NCBI GenBank assembly: GCA_903922605.1
Contig: CAIXUG010000089.1
Span: 1 to 64,000 of the forward strand
From: an uncultured Verrucomicrobiota bacterium
GTDB lineage: Bacteria; Verrucomicrobiota; Verrucomicrobiia; Limisphaerales; UBA9464
DNA: 64,000 nt
Direction of reading: 5' to 3'
This document shows, piece by piece, positions 19,849 to 27,593 of this stretch. The notes below the pieces were generated by a model. It was not told the origin of the DNA, searched no databases, and was given only the letters and a program-made list of their open reading frames with translations. Every line of letters starts with the position of its first letter. Position 1 is the first letter of the stretch. Position numbers and translations under genes: made by a program.

Positions 19849-19923
19849 GCCTCGGTAGCTCAATGGCAGAGCAGCTGACTCTTAATCAGTTTGTTGTCGG
19901 TTCAAGTCCGGCCCGGGGCACCA
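19849..19923 (+). tRNA. tRNA-Lys (CUU)
   Basis: Acceptor GCCTCGG pairs with CCGGGGC; D-arm GCTC/GAGC; anticodon stem GCTGA/TCAGT with loop CTCTTAA, anticodon CTT; T-arm GTCGG-TTCAAGT-CCGGC; discriminator A at 19920 and encoded CCA at 19921-19923. Confidence 0.95.
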
Positions 19924-19950
19924 CTTAGTCTGTCGGCCCGCCTAGCAACC

Positions 19951-20685
19951 ATGAACCTCCGCCCAAAATCGCTTTTTGCCTGTGGATTCGTTGCCGGTTT
20001 CGTGGCTGTTGCCTCCTCCGCGCGGGCGGAGATCGTTTACGACAACACCTCCAACAGCCGCACCAACGCCTTTTCCCCCAGCTCGCAGTTCCACGACGCC
20101 GTCGTCCGCACCTTCGGCGATGAGGTCAACCTTGCGGGGGTGTCACGGCAGGTCACGGAGTTCGTGGTGGGCTATGTCGGTGATTTCAACGCGCTTACCG
20201 CCGCCGACAAGGTCACGGTTTCTTTCTACGCCAACGACGGGGCCAATTACAGCGGACCAAACACTGAGAAGCCCAGCACCCTGCTGTGGCAGAGCAACCC
20301 TTTCCAGCTCGCCAACGGGGCCAATGAACTCACGATCGCGGTGCCCAATATCATGGTGCCGGGCCGGTTCACCTGGGTGGTTCAATTTGCCGGCACGACG
20401 GGCGCGGCCGGTAACAATGCCGGTCTGATTTTCTCCGATCCACCCACGGTCGGCGCGGTGCTCAACAACGGCAAAATCGGCAGCTACAACGACATCTGGA
20501 TTCAGACCGATCCCAGCAATGCCGATTCCTGGGCCCTCTTCACTAATCTCAAGGATGGCTCGGGCAACAGCCTCCCGGCGAACTTCTTCGCCCGGGTCGT
20601 GGCCGTGCCGGAACCGTCCACCTGGGCCTTGGCCGCGCTGGGCGGCAGCCTGCTGTGGTGGTCCAGCCGCCAGCGTCGCGGCTGA
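19951..20685 (+). CDS. PEP-CTERM sorted exported protein, 244 aa
   Basis: Exported protein delivered by the exosortase system. Residues 1-30 are a signal peptide (ending SSARA); the C-terminus has the sorting tail VPEPSTWALAALGGSLLWW followed by basic residues. The mature part resembles the PEP-CTERM protein at 49072: both contain VSxYANDGAN, a LxWQSNPF/LLYSSAPI-like segment, (T/L)FxVQFxG and an AGLxFxxxPxVG element, so they are paralogues. Start at 19951 is chosen for the signal peptide. Function unknown; such proteins may have roles in biofilm or extracellular matrix. No exosortase or exopolysaccharide cluster is in the window. Confidence 0.85.
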   Translation: MNLRPKSLFACGFVAGFVAVASSARAEIVYDNTSNSRTNAFSPSSQFHDAVVRTFGDEVNLAGVSRQVTEFVVGYVGDFNALTAADKVTVSFYANDGANYSGPNTEKPSTLLWQSNPFQLANGANELTIAVPNIMVPGRFTWVVQFAGTTGAAGNNAGLIFSDPPTVGAVLNNGKIGSYNDIWIQTDPSNADSWALFTNLKDGSGNSLPANFFARVVAVPEPSTWALAALGGSLLWWSSRQRRG

Positions 20686-20712
20686 TCGTCCGGAAAACCT
20701 CCGGGTGCCGCG

Positions 20713-22263
20713 ATGTCAACTGCTCCCGCTACCCCGGTCGTCGCTCCGCCAGTTCTGCGTCCCAGCCTCCGCGCCCTCATTGTCGAGGATTCCCCGACCG
20801 ATGCTTTTGCCCTCATCACCCTGCTCCGCACCGGCGGCTGGCAGGTGAATCACCGCCGCGTCGCCAGCGGCCCCGACCTGCTCGCCGCCCTCGCCGCCGA
20901 GCCGTGGGACATCATCCTGAGCGATCACACCATGCCCGGCTTCAGCGCGCCCGAAGCCCTGCGGCTCGTGCAGCAGACCGGCATCGACGTCCCGTTCATC
21001 ATCATCTCCGGCGGCATCGAGGAGGGCGTCGCCATCGAGACGATGAAGTCCGGGGCGCACGACTTCATCATGAAGGGCGCGCTGGGCCGGCTGGTGCCCG
21101 CGGTGCAGCGCGAACTGCGCGAGGCGGCCGTCCGCAAAGCCCGCCGCCAGGCCGAGGCCACCCTGCGCGAAAGCGAACTGCGCTACCGTTCCGTCTGGGA
21201 AAACTCCACCGACGCCGTCCTCCTGATCGATCTCGGCGGCGTCATCCATTTCGCCAGCCCAGCCGTCAACACCGTCTTCGGCTGGTCGCCCGAAGCGCTG
21301 GCCGGCCAGACCCTGGATGCGCTCCAACCCACCGAAGTCACTCCTGGCACATGGTGGCGACTCGCCCGGGCCACCAGTCAGGGTGCCCTGGAAACCGCCG
21401 GGCGCCGCCGCGACGGCTCGGCCGTGGAGGTGGACGTCGCCTTCAACGAGATGCGCATGGGCGAGGAGCTCTGGGTCGTCGCCTTTTTCCGTGACGTCAC
21501 CGAACGCCGCCGCGAGGAGGCCGAGCTGCAGCGCAACCGCGAGGAATTCGCCGCCGCCCGCGAAATCCAGCAGCGCCTTTTCCCCCGGGTTTCTCCCGAG
21601 GTTCCCGGCGTCGAGCTGGCCGGCGTTTCCCACCCGGCGGATGCCGCCGGTGGCGATTACTTCGACTGGCTGCCCATGCCGGAGGGTTCGCTCGGCCTGG
21701 TGATCGCCGACGTGAGCGGTCACGGCGTCGGCCCGTCCCTCCTGATGGCCGAGGCCCGCGCCTACCTGCGTCCGCTGGCCCGCCGCACCACCGACGTGGC
21801 GGAAATTCTCACCCGCGCCCAGGAACTGCTCGCGGATGATCTGGGCTCCCAGCGCTACATCACCCTGCTGCTCGTCCGGCTGGACCCCGCCAAGCGCACG
21901 CTCACCTATGCCAGCGCTGGTCATCCCTCCGGCTTCCTGCTGCGCGCGGATGGCTCTCTGAAGGCCGAGCTCAAGCGCACCGGCCGCCCGCTGGGACGCC
22001 AGGGCGGCAGTCCCTACGCCGCCGGCACCGAAATCGCCCTCGAAGCCGGCGACACCCTCCTGATGGTCACCGACGGCATCGACGAGGCCATGCGCGCGGA
22101 TGGCGAATGCTTCAGCCTCGCCCGCGCCACGGAATTCCTGCGCGCCCATCGCGGCCTGCCCGCCGGGGAGATTGTCGAGCGCCTCTGCCAGGCCGCCCGC
22201 GACTTCACCCAGCCCGAGCCACAGGCCGACGACCTGACCGTGGTCGTCCTCAAGGCGCTGTAG
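20713..22263 (+). CDS. Response regulator with PAS and SpoIIE-type phosphatase, 516 aa
   Basis: Two-component output protein that probably dephosphorylates an anti-sigma-factor antagonist. Residues about 17-140 form a receiver domain with acidic pocket VEDS, phosphoacceptor Asp in ILSDHTMPGF and Lys in FIMKGALG. A PAS domain follows (about 155-265, WENSTDAVLLIDLGG), then a coiled linker (EEAELQRNREEFAAAREIQQ) and a PP2C/SpoIIE phosphatase (about 285-515) with metal motifs GGDYFDW, VIADVSGHG and the late DGIDEA. RsbU-like logic is expected, but no kinase, sensor or anti-sigma gene is adjacent. It starts 27 bp after the PEP-CTERM gene. Confidence 0.92.
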   Translation: MSTAPATPVVAPPVLRPSLRALIVEDSPTDAFALITLLRTGGWQVNHRRVASGPDLLAALAAEPWDIILSDHTMPGFSAPEALRLVQQTGIDVPFIIISGGIEEGVAIETMKSGAHDFIMKGALGRLVPAVQRELREAAVRKARRQAEATLRESELRYRSVWENSTDAVLLIDLGGVIHFASPAVNTVFGWSPEALAGQTLDALQPTEVTPGTWWRLARATSQGALETAGRRRDGSAVEVDVAFNEMRMGEELWVVAFFRDVTERRREEAELQRNREEFAAAREIQQRLFPRVSPEVPGVELAGVSHPADAAGGDYFDWLPMPEGSLGLVIADVSGHGVGPSLLMAEARAYLRPLARRTTDVAEILTRAQELLADDLGSQRYITLLLVRLDPAKRTLTYASAGHPSGFLLRADGSLKAELKRTGRPLGRQGGSPYAAGTEIALEAGDTLLMVTDGIDEAMRADGECFSLARATEFLRAHRGLPAGEIVERLCQAARDFTQPEPQADDLTVVVLKAL

Positions 22264-22315
22264 GTAGAGCGGTCGTCGAAATTATGTAGTCGCTGACGAG
22301 TGGTTCGCGCCGTTC

Positions 22316-22470
22316 CCCCTCACCCAAACCCTCTCCCTCGGGGAGAGGGGACAGCCGGGTGGCCTGGACGGTGGTCTGGCCACGCGTCCGGCAACTCCAG
22401 CGGCAGCTTTCGCCAAAAGACAGGCGACGATTCTCCCTCTCCCTGAGGGAGAGGGCCGGGGTGAGGGGGA
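22316..22470. repeat. Inverted pair of CCCTCACCC...CTCTCCC palindromes
   Basis: Left unit 22316-22350 (CCCCCTCACCC, then CCCTCTCCCTCGGGGAGAGGG) and right unit 22432-22470 (CTCCCTCTCCCTGAGGGAGAGGG, then GGGGTGAGGGGG) are each palindromic and also inverted relative to each other with about 80 bp between. This sequence type is a widely distributed bacterial intergenic repeat. The rest of 22264-22642 holds no gene. Confidence 0.8.
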
Positions 22471-22642
22471 AGGCAACTTGCGCCCGTCGAAGACACCACT
22501 TCGCGAGGCGACTGCCCGACGGTCCATTTTCTTACCGCCAAGGGATTTCCAAACCAGCTCCAAGCCCCAAAAACTTCGGGAAGAAAACCGTTGAACCGAA
22601 GCCACCCACGCCTAGTATCCGCCCGCCTTCAAGGCAATCGGT

Positions 22643-22719
22643 CGGGGCGTAGCGTAGCTTGGTAGCGCGTCTGAATGGGGTTCAGAAGGTCGTGAGTTCA
22701 AATCTCACCGCCCCGACCA
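22643..22719 (+). tRNA. tRNA-Pro (GGG), copy 1 of 3
   Basis: Acceptor CGGGGCG/CGCCCCG; D-arm GCGT/GCGC; anticodon stem TCTGA/TCAGA with loop ATGGGGT, anticodon GGG; T-arm GTGAG-TTCAAAT-CTCAC; discriminator A and encoded CCA at 22717-22719. Preceded by the shared flank CCGCCTTCAAGGCAATCGGT that also precedes copies 2 and 3. Confidence 0.95.
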
Positions 22720-23106
22720 TCTTCCTCCTCAAGGACTTACTCACAAAGCACCTCCCCGTGGGCGAGTCAGCTCACGAACCCTTCAAAAAGCGGCGGGGAC
22801 ACCGGGACTTTCCACCCCAGCAACTGGAAACGGCCTGATACCGTGGCACCGCGATCAACCGGTGCAGCCATCGGAAATCTTCCCGCGTATCCCCAATGGC
22901 CTGACGGCGCGTACGCCGGTCGAGCTCGCCTTTCCGCGTCCCGAGCCCCTGATCCCGCGCTTGCACCGACCAAGGAATGTTCGGTCTTTGCCAAGTTACG
23001 GGTGGACATGACGGGCAAAAGAGCAGCCTATCGCATACATACCGTCAAAGGCGCTGCGCCTTTCAACTCGAAGCGACCGGCAACCTCTTCCCCCATCGTG
23101 GCAACC
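22720..23106. other. Gene-free leader of the cytochrome cassette
   Basis: No convincing coding frame. The only structure seen is a short hairpin AAAGGCG-CTG-CGCCTTT at 23047-23063, about 45 bp before the first cytochrome gene, which could act as an attenuator or weak terminator. Confidence 0.4.
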
Positions 23107-23466
23107 ATGAAGCGACACAAAACATCTGGGACGCCGTTGCGGACGCCGCTGGCCGCCATGGCCATCGGCCTGCTGGCCGCCGCGCTCTGCCTCGCCGAGC
23201 CGACGGCCCAGACGAATTCCGTCCCGGCCGGCACCAACGCAGCGACCGCCAAGGCCGTCGCGCCGGTCGCGCCGAAGAAGCAGCCGCTCTCGGGCGCGGA
23301 GCTTTACTCGATGCATTGCAACCGCTGCCACCCGGAACGCTACCCCACGGAGCGCACGGCCGCGCAATGGAAGTCCATCCTCCTCCACATGCAGGTGCGG
23401 GCGAATCTCCCCGGCCAGCAGGCCCGGCAGATTCTCAAGTATCTCCAGGAAAACAGCGGTCGCTGA
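23107..23466 (+). CDS. Small monohaem c-type cytochrome, 119 aa
   Basis: Periplasmic electron carrier. Residues 1-32 are a signal peptide (MAIGLLAAALCLAEP); an Ala/Pro-rich linker follows; one haem-binding site CNRCH lies near residue 74, followed by a single helical segment (AAQWKSILLHMQVRANLPGQ, then ARQILKYLQE) with a Met as a possible sixth ligand. The longer open frame upstream lacks a signal peptide, so 23107 is the start. It is followed after 25 bp by a porin gene and then by another cytochrome, all lying between two tRNA-Pro copies. Confidence 0.85.
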   Translation: MKRHKTSGTPLRTPLAAMAIGLLAAALCLAEPTAQTNSVPAGTNAATAKAVAPVAPKKQPLSGAELYSMHCNRCHPERYPTERTAAQWKSILLHMQVRANLPGQQARQILKYLQENSGR

Positions 23467-23491
23467 AATTCGGCACGCCCCACAACACCCG

Positions 23492-24847
23492 ATGAAAACG
23501 ACCCTGAAAACACGCGCCTGGACTTCCGGATTGGTGGCGGCCGGCTGCGCCCTGAGCGCGGCGCTGCCCGCCCAGACGCTGGCCGAGGTGAACGAGGAGG
23601 ACTTCAAGGCCCTCAAGGCGGTGGTGCAGCAGCTGAGCGAAAAGGTCCAGAAGCTGGAACAGACCCACCAGACCGACGAACAGACGCACCAGAAGGATCA
23701 GGAGCAGTTGCGGCAGCTCCAGGAACGGCTGGCTGACACTCAGAAGAGCGCCGCCAACGCCGAACAGCGGGGAGTGGCGGCGGCGCAGGCGCTCCCGATG
23801 CCCCGCGTGCCCCTCGACGAGGCCACCGTCAACCATAACTTTACGATCCTCGGCGACGCGGAGTTTCAATATGCCAAGACCTCGGGCCAGCACGGCTCGT
23901 TCCTGTTCGCCGACTTCGCGCCCATCTTCCTCTACCGCGGCGGGGACAACATCCTCTTCGAGGCGGGCTTCGACTTCACCATGCAGAATGTCGCGCCCAA
24001 CGGCGGCGGCTACACGACCGGGATCAACCTGAGCTTCGCCCAGCTGGACTATGTGGCGACCGACTACCTGACCATCGTGGCGGGCAACATGGTGCTGCCG
24101 CTCGGAACCTACAGCGAGCGGACCGCCGGCTGGCTGAACAAGCTCCCCGACGATCCCCTGGCGCGCGACTTCCTGCCGGGCTCCGGCGTCGGCGTGCAGT
24201 TGCGCGGCGCGGTTCCGCTGGGCGATGCCGGCAAGCTCTTCAACTATTCGGTATGGGGCGTGAACGGTGCCAGTTCGGCGGACGGCACGGGCAACGTCGG
24301 CTCTTTGGATCTCGGCGGCAACGTCGGCCTGCGCTCCGACAACGCGGTGGCCAACCTGCACGGGCATCCGTCCGGCGGGGCGCGGGTCGGGCTGTTTCTC
24401 CCGTTCAAGCCGCATTACGACCTGGAGGTCGGCCTCTCCGGGCAGTCGGGTGAATGGGATGACGCGGGCACCCACACCTGGTCGGCGGGGGTGATCGACG
24501 CGAGCCTGCACCTCGGACCCAACTTCGAGCTGAAGGGCGAGTATCTCCAGAGCCGTTACGGCAGCGACGATCTCGGCCTCATCAGCCAGCAGGGCTGGTG
24601 GGCGCAGGCCGGCTACAAGCTGGCGGGCCTGAACCTGGAACTGCCGCTCATCAACAACCTGGAGCTCGTGGGCCGCTATGACTTCGTGCGCGACGGCTTC
24701 GGCAGCCGGACCCACCGCTACAGCGTGGGCTACGTTTATTATGTCACCAACACCCTCCTCTTCGAGGGCGATTACGAGTTCTTCCACAGCAACGATCCCG
24801 CCCAACCCGACAACCAGCTGATCCTGCAGCTCTCCTACGGATTCTAA
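23492..24847 (+). CDS. Outer-membrane porin-like beta-barrel with coiled-coil, 451 aa
   Basis: Probable outer-membrane channel. A signal peptide (residues 1-32) precedes a coiled-coil (about 35-90: LKAVVQQLSEKVQKLEQTH, with Gln-rich heptads), then a barrel domain of alternating hydrophobic strands (FTILGDAEFQYAK, NILFEAGFDFTMQN) ending with a terminal aromatic (LQLSYGF). The architecture matches porins of the phosphate-selective/DcaP-like group. Its place between two c-type cytochrome genes suggests a porin-cytochrome conduit across the outer membrane, but this is inference; a solute porin co-regulated with redox genes is equally possible. Confidence 0.8.
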   Translation: MKTTLKTRAWTSGLVAAGCALSAALPAQTLAEVNEEDFKALKAVVQQLSEKVQKLEQTHQTDEQTHQKDQEQLRQLQERLADTQKSAANAEQRGVAAAQALPMPRVPLDEATVNHNFTILGDAEFQYAKTSGQHGSFLFADFAPIFLYRGGDNILFEAGFDFTMQNVAPNGGGYTTGINLSFAQLDYVATDYLTIVAGNMVLPLGTYSERTAGWLNKLPDDPLARDFLPGSGVGVQLRGAVPLGDAGKLFNYSVWGVNGASSADGTGNVGSLDLGGNVGLRSDNAVANLHGHPSGGARVGLFLPFKPHYDLEVGLSGQSGEWDDAGTHTWSAGVIDASLHLGPNFELKGEYLQSRYGSDDLGLISQQGWWAQAGYKLAGLNLELPLINNLELVGRYDFVRDGFGSRTHRYSVGYVYYVTNTLLFEGDYEFFHSNDPAQPDNQLILQLSYGF

Positions 24848-24893
24848 GGGGCGGACATGTGTCGCAACCGATCATTTGAAAGAAGGAACCGCC

Positions 24894-25679
24894 GTGAATA
24901 ATTCCAAGCTGTTGAAACCGCGTCCGCTGTGGTCCGCCGCGCTCGCGGCAGGCGGATTGATCCTCGGTGCCGGCGCGCTGGCGCAGGACGCGAGCGCGAC
25001 CAACGCGGCCCCCACCTATCTCCGCGATGTGCTGCCCATCTTCATGGGCAAGTGCTCGCGGTGCCACAACGAGCAGTCCCGCTTTGTTTACAACTGGCTC
25101 GACTACCGCACGGCGTTCACCGACCGCGGGGAGATCCGGCGGCGGATCTGGGACAGTTGGAAGGGCACGTATTTCAAGGAATCGATGCCCATCGCCAACA
25201 GCCCGGAATCCCTCGCGCTGACCGAGGCCGAACGCCTGACGATCCGCAACTGGGTGGCCGGCGGCGGCGTTCGCGGAGTCGCGCCCCCGCCGGGTGCGGA
25301 CAAATCCAAGGCGCAAAAGATCCCGCTGGGCAAACAGCTCTTCACCTCCATCTGTTCCGCGTGCCACCAGCCCACCGGCCAGGGGCTCCCCAACATGTTT
25401 CCGCCCCTGGCGGGCTCGGACTACCTGAACGCCGACAAGAAACGGGCGATCAAGCTCGTGATCAACGGACGGCAGGGAGAGGTGCTGGTCAACGGCCAGA
25501 AGTTCAACAACACGATGCCCGCGTTCCCGCTCAGCGACGACGACATCGCGAACGTCCTGACGTTCGTTTACAACTCATTCGGCAACTCCGGCCTGGAGGT
25601 GACCCCCGACGAGGTCAAGACGCTGCGGGCGGAACCGCCCGATCCCTCGGGCCCCCCGGCACCGAGCCAGTATGAATAG
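24894..25679 (+). CDS. Two-domain c-type cytochrome, 261 aa
   Basis: Exported dihaem cytochrome. The GTG at 24894 is chosen because AGAAGGA, one of the few good ribosome sites here, lies 6 bp upstream and a signal peptide follows (ending GALAQ). Domain 1 (about 35-130) has CSRCHNE and resembles the Planctomycete-type cytochrome domain; domain 2 (about 140-235) has CSACHQPTGQGLPNMFPPL and the Met ligand in NNTMPAFPLSDDDIANVLTF, very like the cytochrome domain fused to copper nitrite reductases. A Pro-rich tail ends the protein. It lies 46 bp after the porin gene in the same unit. Confidence 0.88.
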   Translation: MNNSKLLKPRPLWSAALAAGGLILGAGALAQDASATNAAPTYLRDVLPIFMGKCSRCHNEQSRFVYNWLDYRTAFTDRGEIRRRIWDSWKGTYFKESMPIANSPESLALTEAERLTIRNWVAGGGVRGVAPPPGADKSKAQKIPLGKQLFTSICSACHQPTGQGLPNMFPPLAGSDYLNADKKRAIKLVINGRQGEVLVNGQKFNNTMPAFPLSDDDIANVLTFVYNSFGNSGLEVTPDEVKTLRAEPPDPSGPPAPSQYE

Positions 25680-25715
25680 CCGAAACGATGGCAGCCCGCC
25701 TTCAAGGCAATCGGT

Positions 25716-25792
25716 CGGGGCGTAGCGTAGCTTGGTAGCGCGTCTGAATGGGGTTCAGAAGGTCGTGAGTTCAAATCTCACCGCCCCGACCA
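25716..25792 (+). tRNA. tRNA-Pro (GGG), copy 2 of 3
   Basis: Identical to copy 1 over the whole tRNA, including the CCA at 25790-25792, and over the preceding flank GCCCGCCTTCAAGGCAATCG. It starts 3,073 bp after copy 1 in the same orientation. Confidence 0.95.
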
Positions 25793-25910
25793 TCTTCTCC
25801 TGCAACTATTTGCATTTAGGAGCCCTCCCAGTAACAGCACCCAGCAATGACAAATCCCCTTTTGTCAGTATTTGCCGGTGTTTCGGGCGTCAACGTGGTC
25901 CGGCGGACTC

Positions 25911-25926
25911 GTGAAATAAATTTCAC
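25911..25926. promoter_or_regulatory. Palindrome GTGAAAT-AA-ATTTCAC
   Basis: Seven-base perfect arms separated by AA, 120 bp upstream of the PEP-CTERM gene at 26047. A plausible operator or short hairpin; the bound factor is unknown. Confidence 0.35.
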
Positions 25927-26046
25927 GGCAGCCTTCCAGAATACACCCAACAGTTTCTTGCGACGTTTTTGCTCGATATTTGAGGCCGGTTTCATCAGCT
26001 TCGTCCCAAGCCCAGTTCATTCAGCCCGTCAATAATATCAGTTCGC

Positions 26047-27045
26047 ATGAACCGCTCCTTCGCCCTGCCCCTGCTCGCCCTGGCCGCGCTGCCGTTACGC
26101 GCCGACCTGTTCACGCTCTCCGCCGTGAATGTGGACGCCCTCTTCAATCCCGGATCTGACCAGCAGACCTCGTTTGTCGGCGGCACCATGGCCGACGTTT
26201 CACGTACCAGCAGCTCCTACTTCTTCGGTCCCGGAGTCACCAACCTGCTCGGCACGGCAACCTCGACGGCTTTTGCCCGCGCCGACGCCGGCTCGCTGGG
26301 CGTGAGCACATCCGTGAGTATCCAAGCCACCGGCGCCACCGACCTGCTCAAGGCCAAGGCGGGCGCCTACGAGAATCCCGGCGCGGGGCAGTTCTTCGAT
26401 GCCTACGGCGCGCTGGCCAGGTTTTCCACCTCGGACCTCGCGATTACGCCGATTCCCGGCGCCGGGGTCTCGGGGTCTGGCTCCGTGACGGCCCGTCTCA
26501 ATCTGAATCTCGACGGGTCATTCACCTCCAACCCGGTCGTCAGTGCGTCCGGTACGGCCAGCCAGTCCACCACGGTTTACGTCAGCGTCGGCTTCAATTT
26601 CACCGACCCCGTCACGCATTTCCAAGGCGGCAACGGCTTCACCGGCTCGCTCCAGGTGACCCAGGCATTGGGCGGCGCGGTGACCTTCGGCGCGGGAACG
26701 GGCCTGCTTTCCGGCTACACCGGCGGTCCCTTGAGTCTCAGCACCGGTGCCACGGGGCTTCCGATCGGCACGCCGATCAGCCTGGACGTCAGCCTCTGGG
26801 CGATTACCGAAGTTCAGGCGGGCGGGACGCTCAATTTTGCCGGCGGCGCGGACTTCTATCACACACTGTCGCTGCCGACCTCGGGGAGCGTGATCGACCT
26901 GCCCGCTGGTTACACTGCCGACAGCCCGGACCTCCACGTCAGCGACAACAGCTACTCCGCCGTGCCTGAACCCCGAGGCTGGGCGGTGCTCGCCTCGGCC
27001 GGCCTGCTGGGCTTTGCCCTGGCGCGTCGCAAGTCGAACCGATAG
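26047..27045 (+). CDS. PEP-CTERM sorted exported protein, 332 aa
   Basis: Exported surface protein. A signal peptide occupies residues 1-20 (LPLLALAALPLRA); the mature chain is rich in Gly, Ser, Thr and Ala with alternating beta-type hydrophobicity; the tail VPEPRGWAVLASAGLLGFAL plus ARRKSNR is a clear PEP-CTERM sorting signal. It is not obviously similar to the other two PEP-CTERM proteins here. It is the only gene between tRNA-Pro copies 2 and 3. Confidence 0.85.
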   Translation: MNRSFALPLLALAALPLRADLFTLSAVNVDALFNPGSDQQTSFVGGTMADVSRTSSSYFFGPGVTNLLGTATSTAFARADAGSLGVSTSVSIQATGATDLLKAKAGAYENPGAGQFFDAYGALARFSTSDLAITPIPGAGVSGSGSVTARLNLNLDGSFTSNPVVSASGTASQSTTVYVSVGFNFTDPVTHFQGGNGFTGSLQVTQALGGAVTFGAGTGLLSGYTGGPLSLSTGATGLPIGTPISLDVSLWAITEVQAGGTLNFAGGADFYHTLSLPTSGSVIDLPAGYTADSPDLHVSDNSYSAVPEPRGWAVLASAGLLGFALARRKSNR

Positions 27046-27069
27046 CCGCCCGTCTTCAAGGCAATCGGT

Positions 27070-27146
27070 CGGGCCGTAGCGTAGCTTGGTAGCGCGTCTG
27101 AATGGGGTTCAGAAGGTCGTGAGTTCAAATCTCACCGCCCCGACAA
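27070..27146 (+). tRNA. tRNA-Pro (GGG), copy 3, probably degenerate
   Basis: Same orientation and same upstream flank as copies 1 and 2 (one C to T change), 1,354 bp after copy 2. Two differences matter: acceptor position 5 is C instead of G, making a C:C mismatch, and the 3' end reads ACAA rather than ACCA. It may be inactive or need CCA-adding repair. Right of it the sequence becomes AT-rich. Confidence 0.75.
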
Positions 27147-27593
27147 TCTTCCCCTGGAGCAGGCTTTTCGTGGAATGCGATAAAGATGACCTCTTCCATT
27201 ACATTTCTTTTTCGCGCCTGTCTTTCTTCGACGAATTTCTATTCCTTTCGACACGCTCTCCAACCGATGTTTTAGGTATTCTCTCAACACTGATTTCTGG
27301 GCGGAATTAGGACGGCAACGCTTTCAGATTTGCTATCGCTTTAAAAGCTAAGCGCACCACAAGGATACTATAGTTTTAGTATAGGTTACGTTCTATATTT
27401 TATTTCCCAAGTGAGCAAGGTCAGCGATATGCCAATACTCACGTTGCAACCTCGTCATTTGGATTGCGGGCAATCAACACTTCACCTCGACCCTGGAAAT
27501 ATTTTGCCGTGCAACGACTAGCATTCACAAGTAGCTTGAACGTACACGCGATGGCGCCACAGCATTAATGACGTCATCATGACTTAACATTCC
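27147..27593. other. Long AT-rich leader before the dCTP deaminase gene
   Basis: About 450 bp without a convincing coding frame. It contains ATACTA-TAGTTT-TAGTAT, a small stem-loop near 27365-27383, AT-rich promoter-like stretches, and a perfect palindrome at 27568. In Vibrio-type AvcD systems a small regulatory RNA (AvcI) is encoded next to the deaminase gene, so a non-coding RNA here is plausible but not shown. Confidence 0.35.
27568..27577. promoter_or_regulatory. Perfect 10-bp palindrome ATGACGTCAT
   Basis: Lies 17 bp before the deaminase start codon, inside a larger TTAATGACGTCATCATGACTTAA context with a second TGAC half-site. Possible operator or leader structure. Confidence 0.3.

Noticed and set aside
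22619-27150. Three spaced direct repeats considered as a CRISPR-like array
   Set aside because: Repeats are complete tRNA-Pro genes spaced by kilobases with coding genes between; no array of short spacers exists anywhere in the window.
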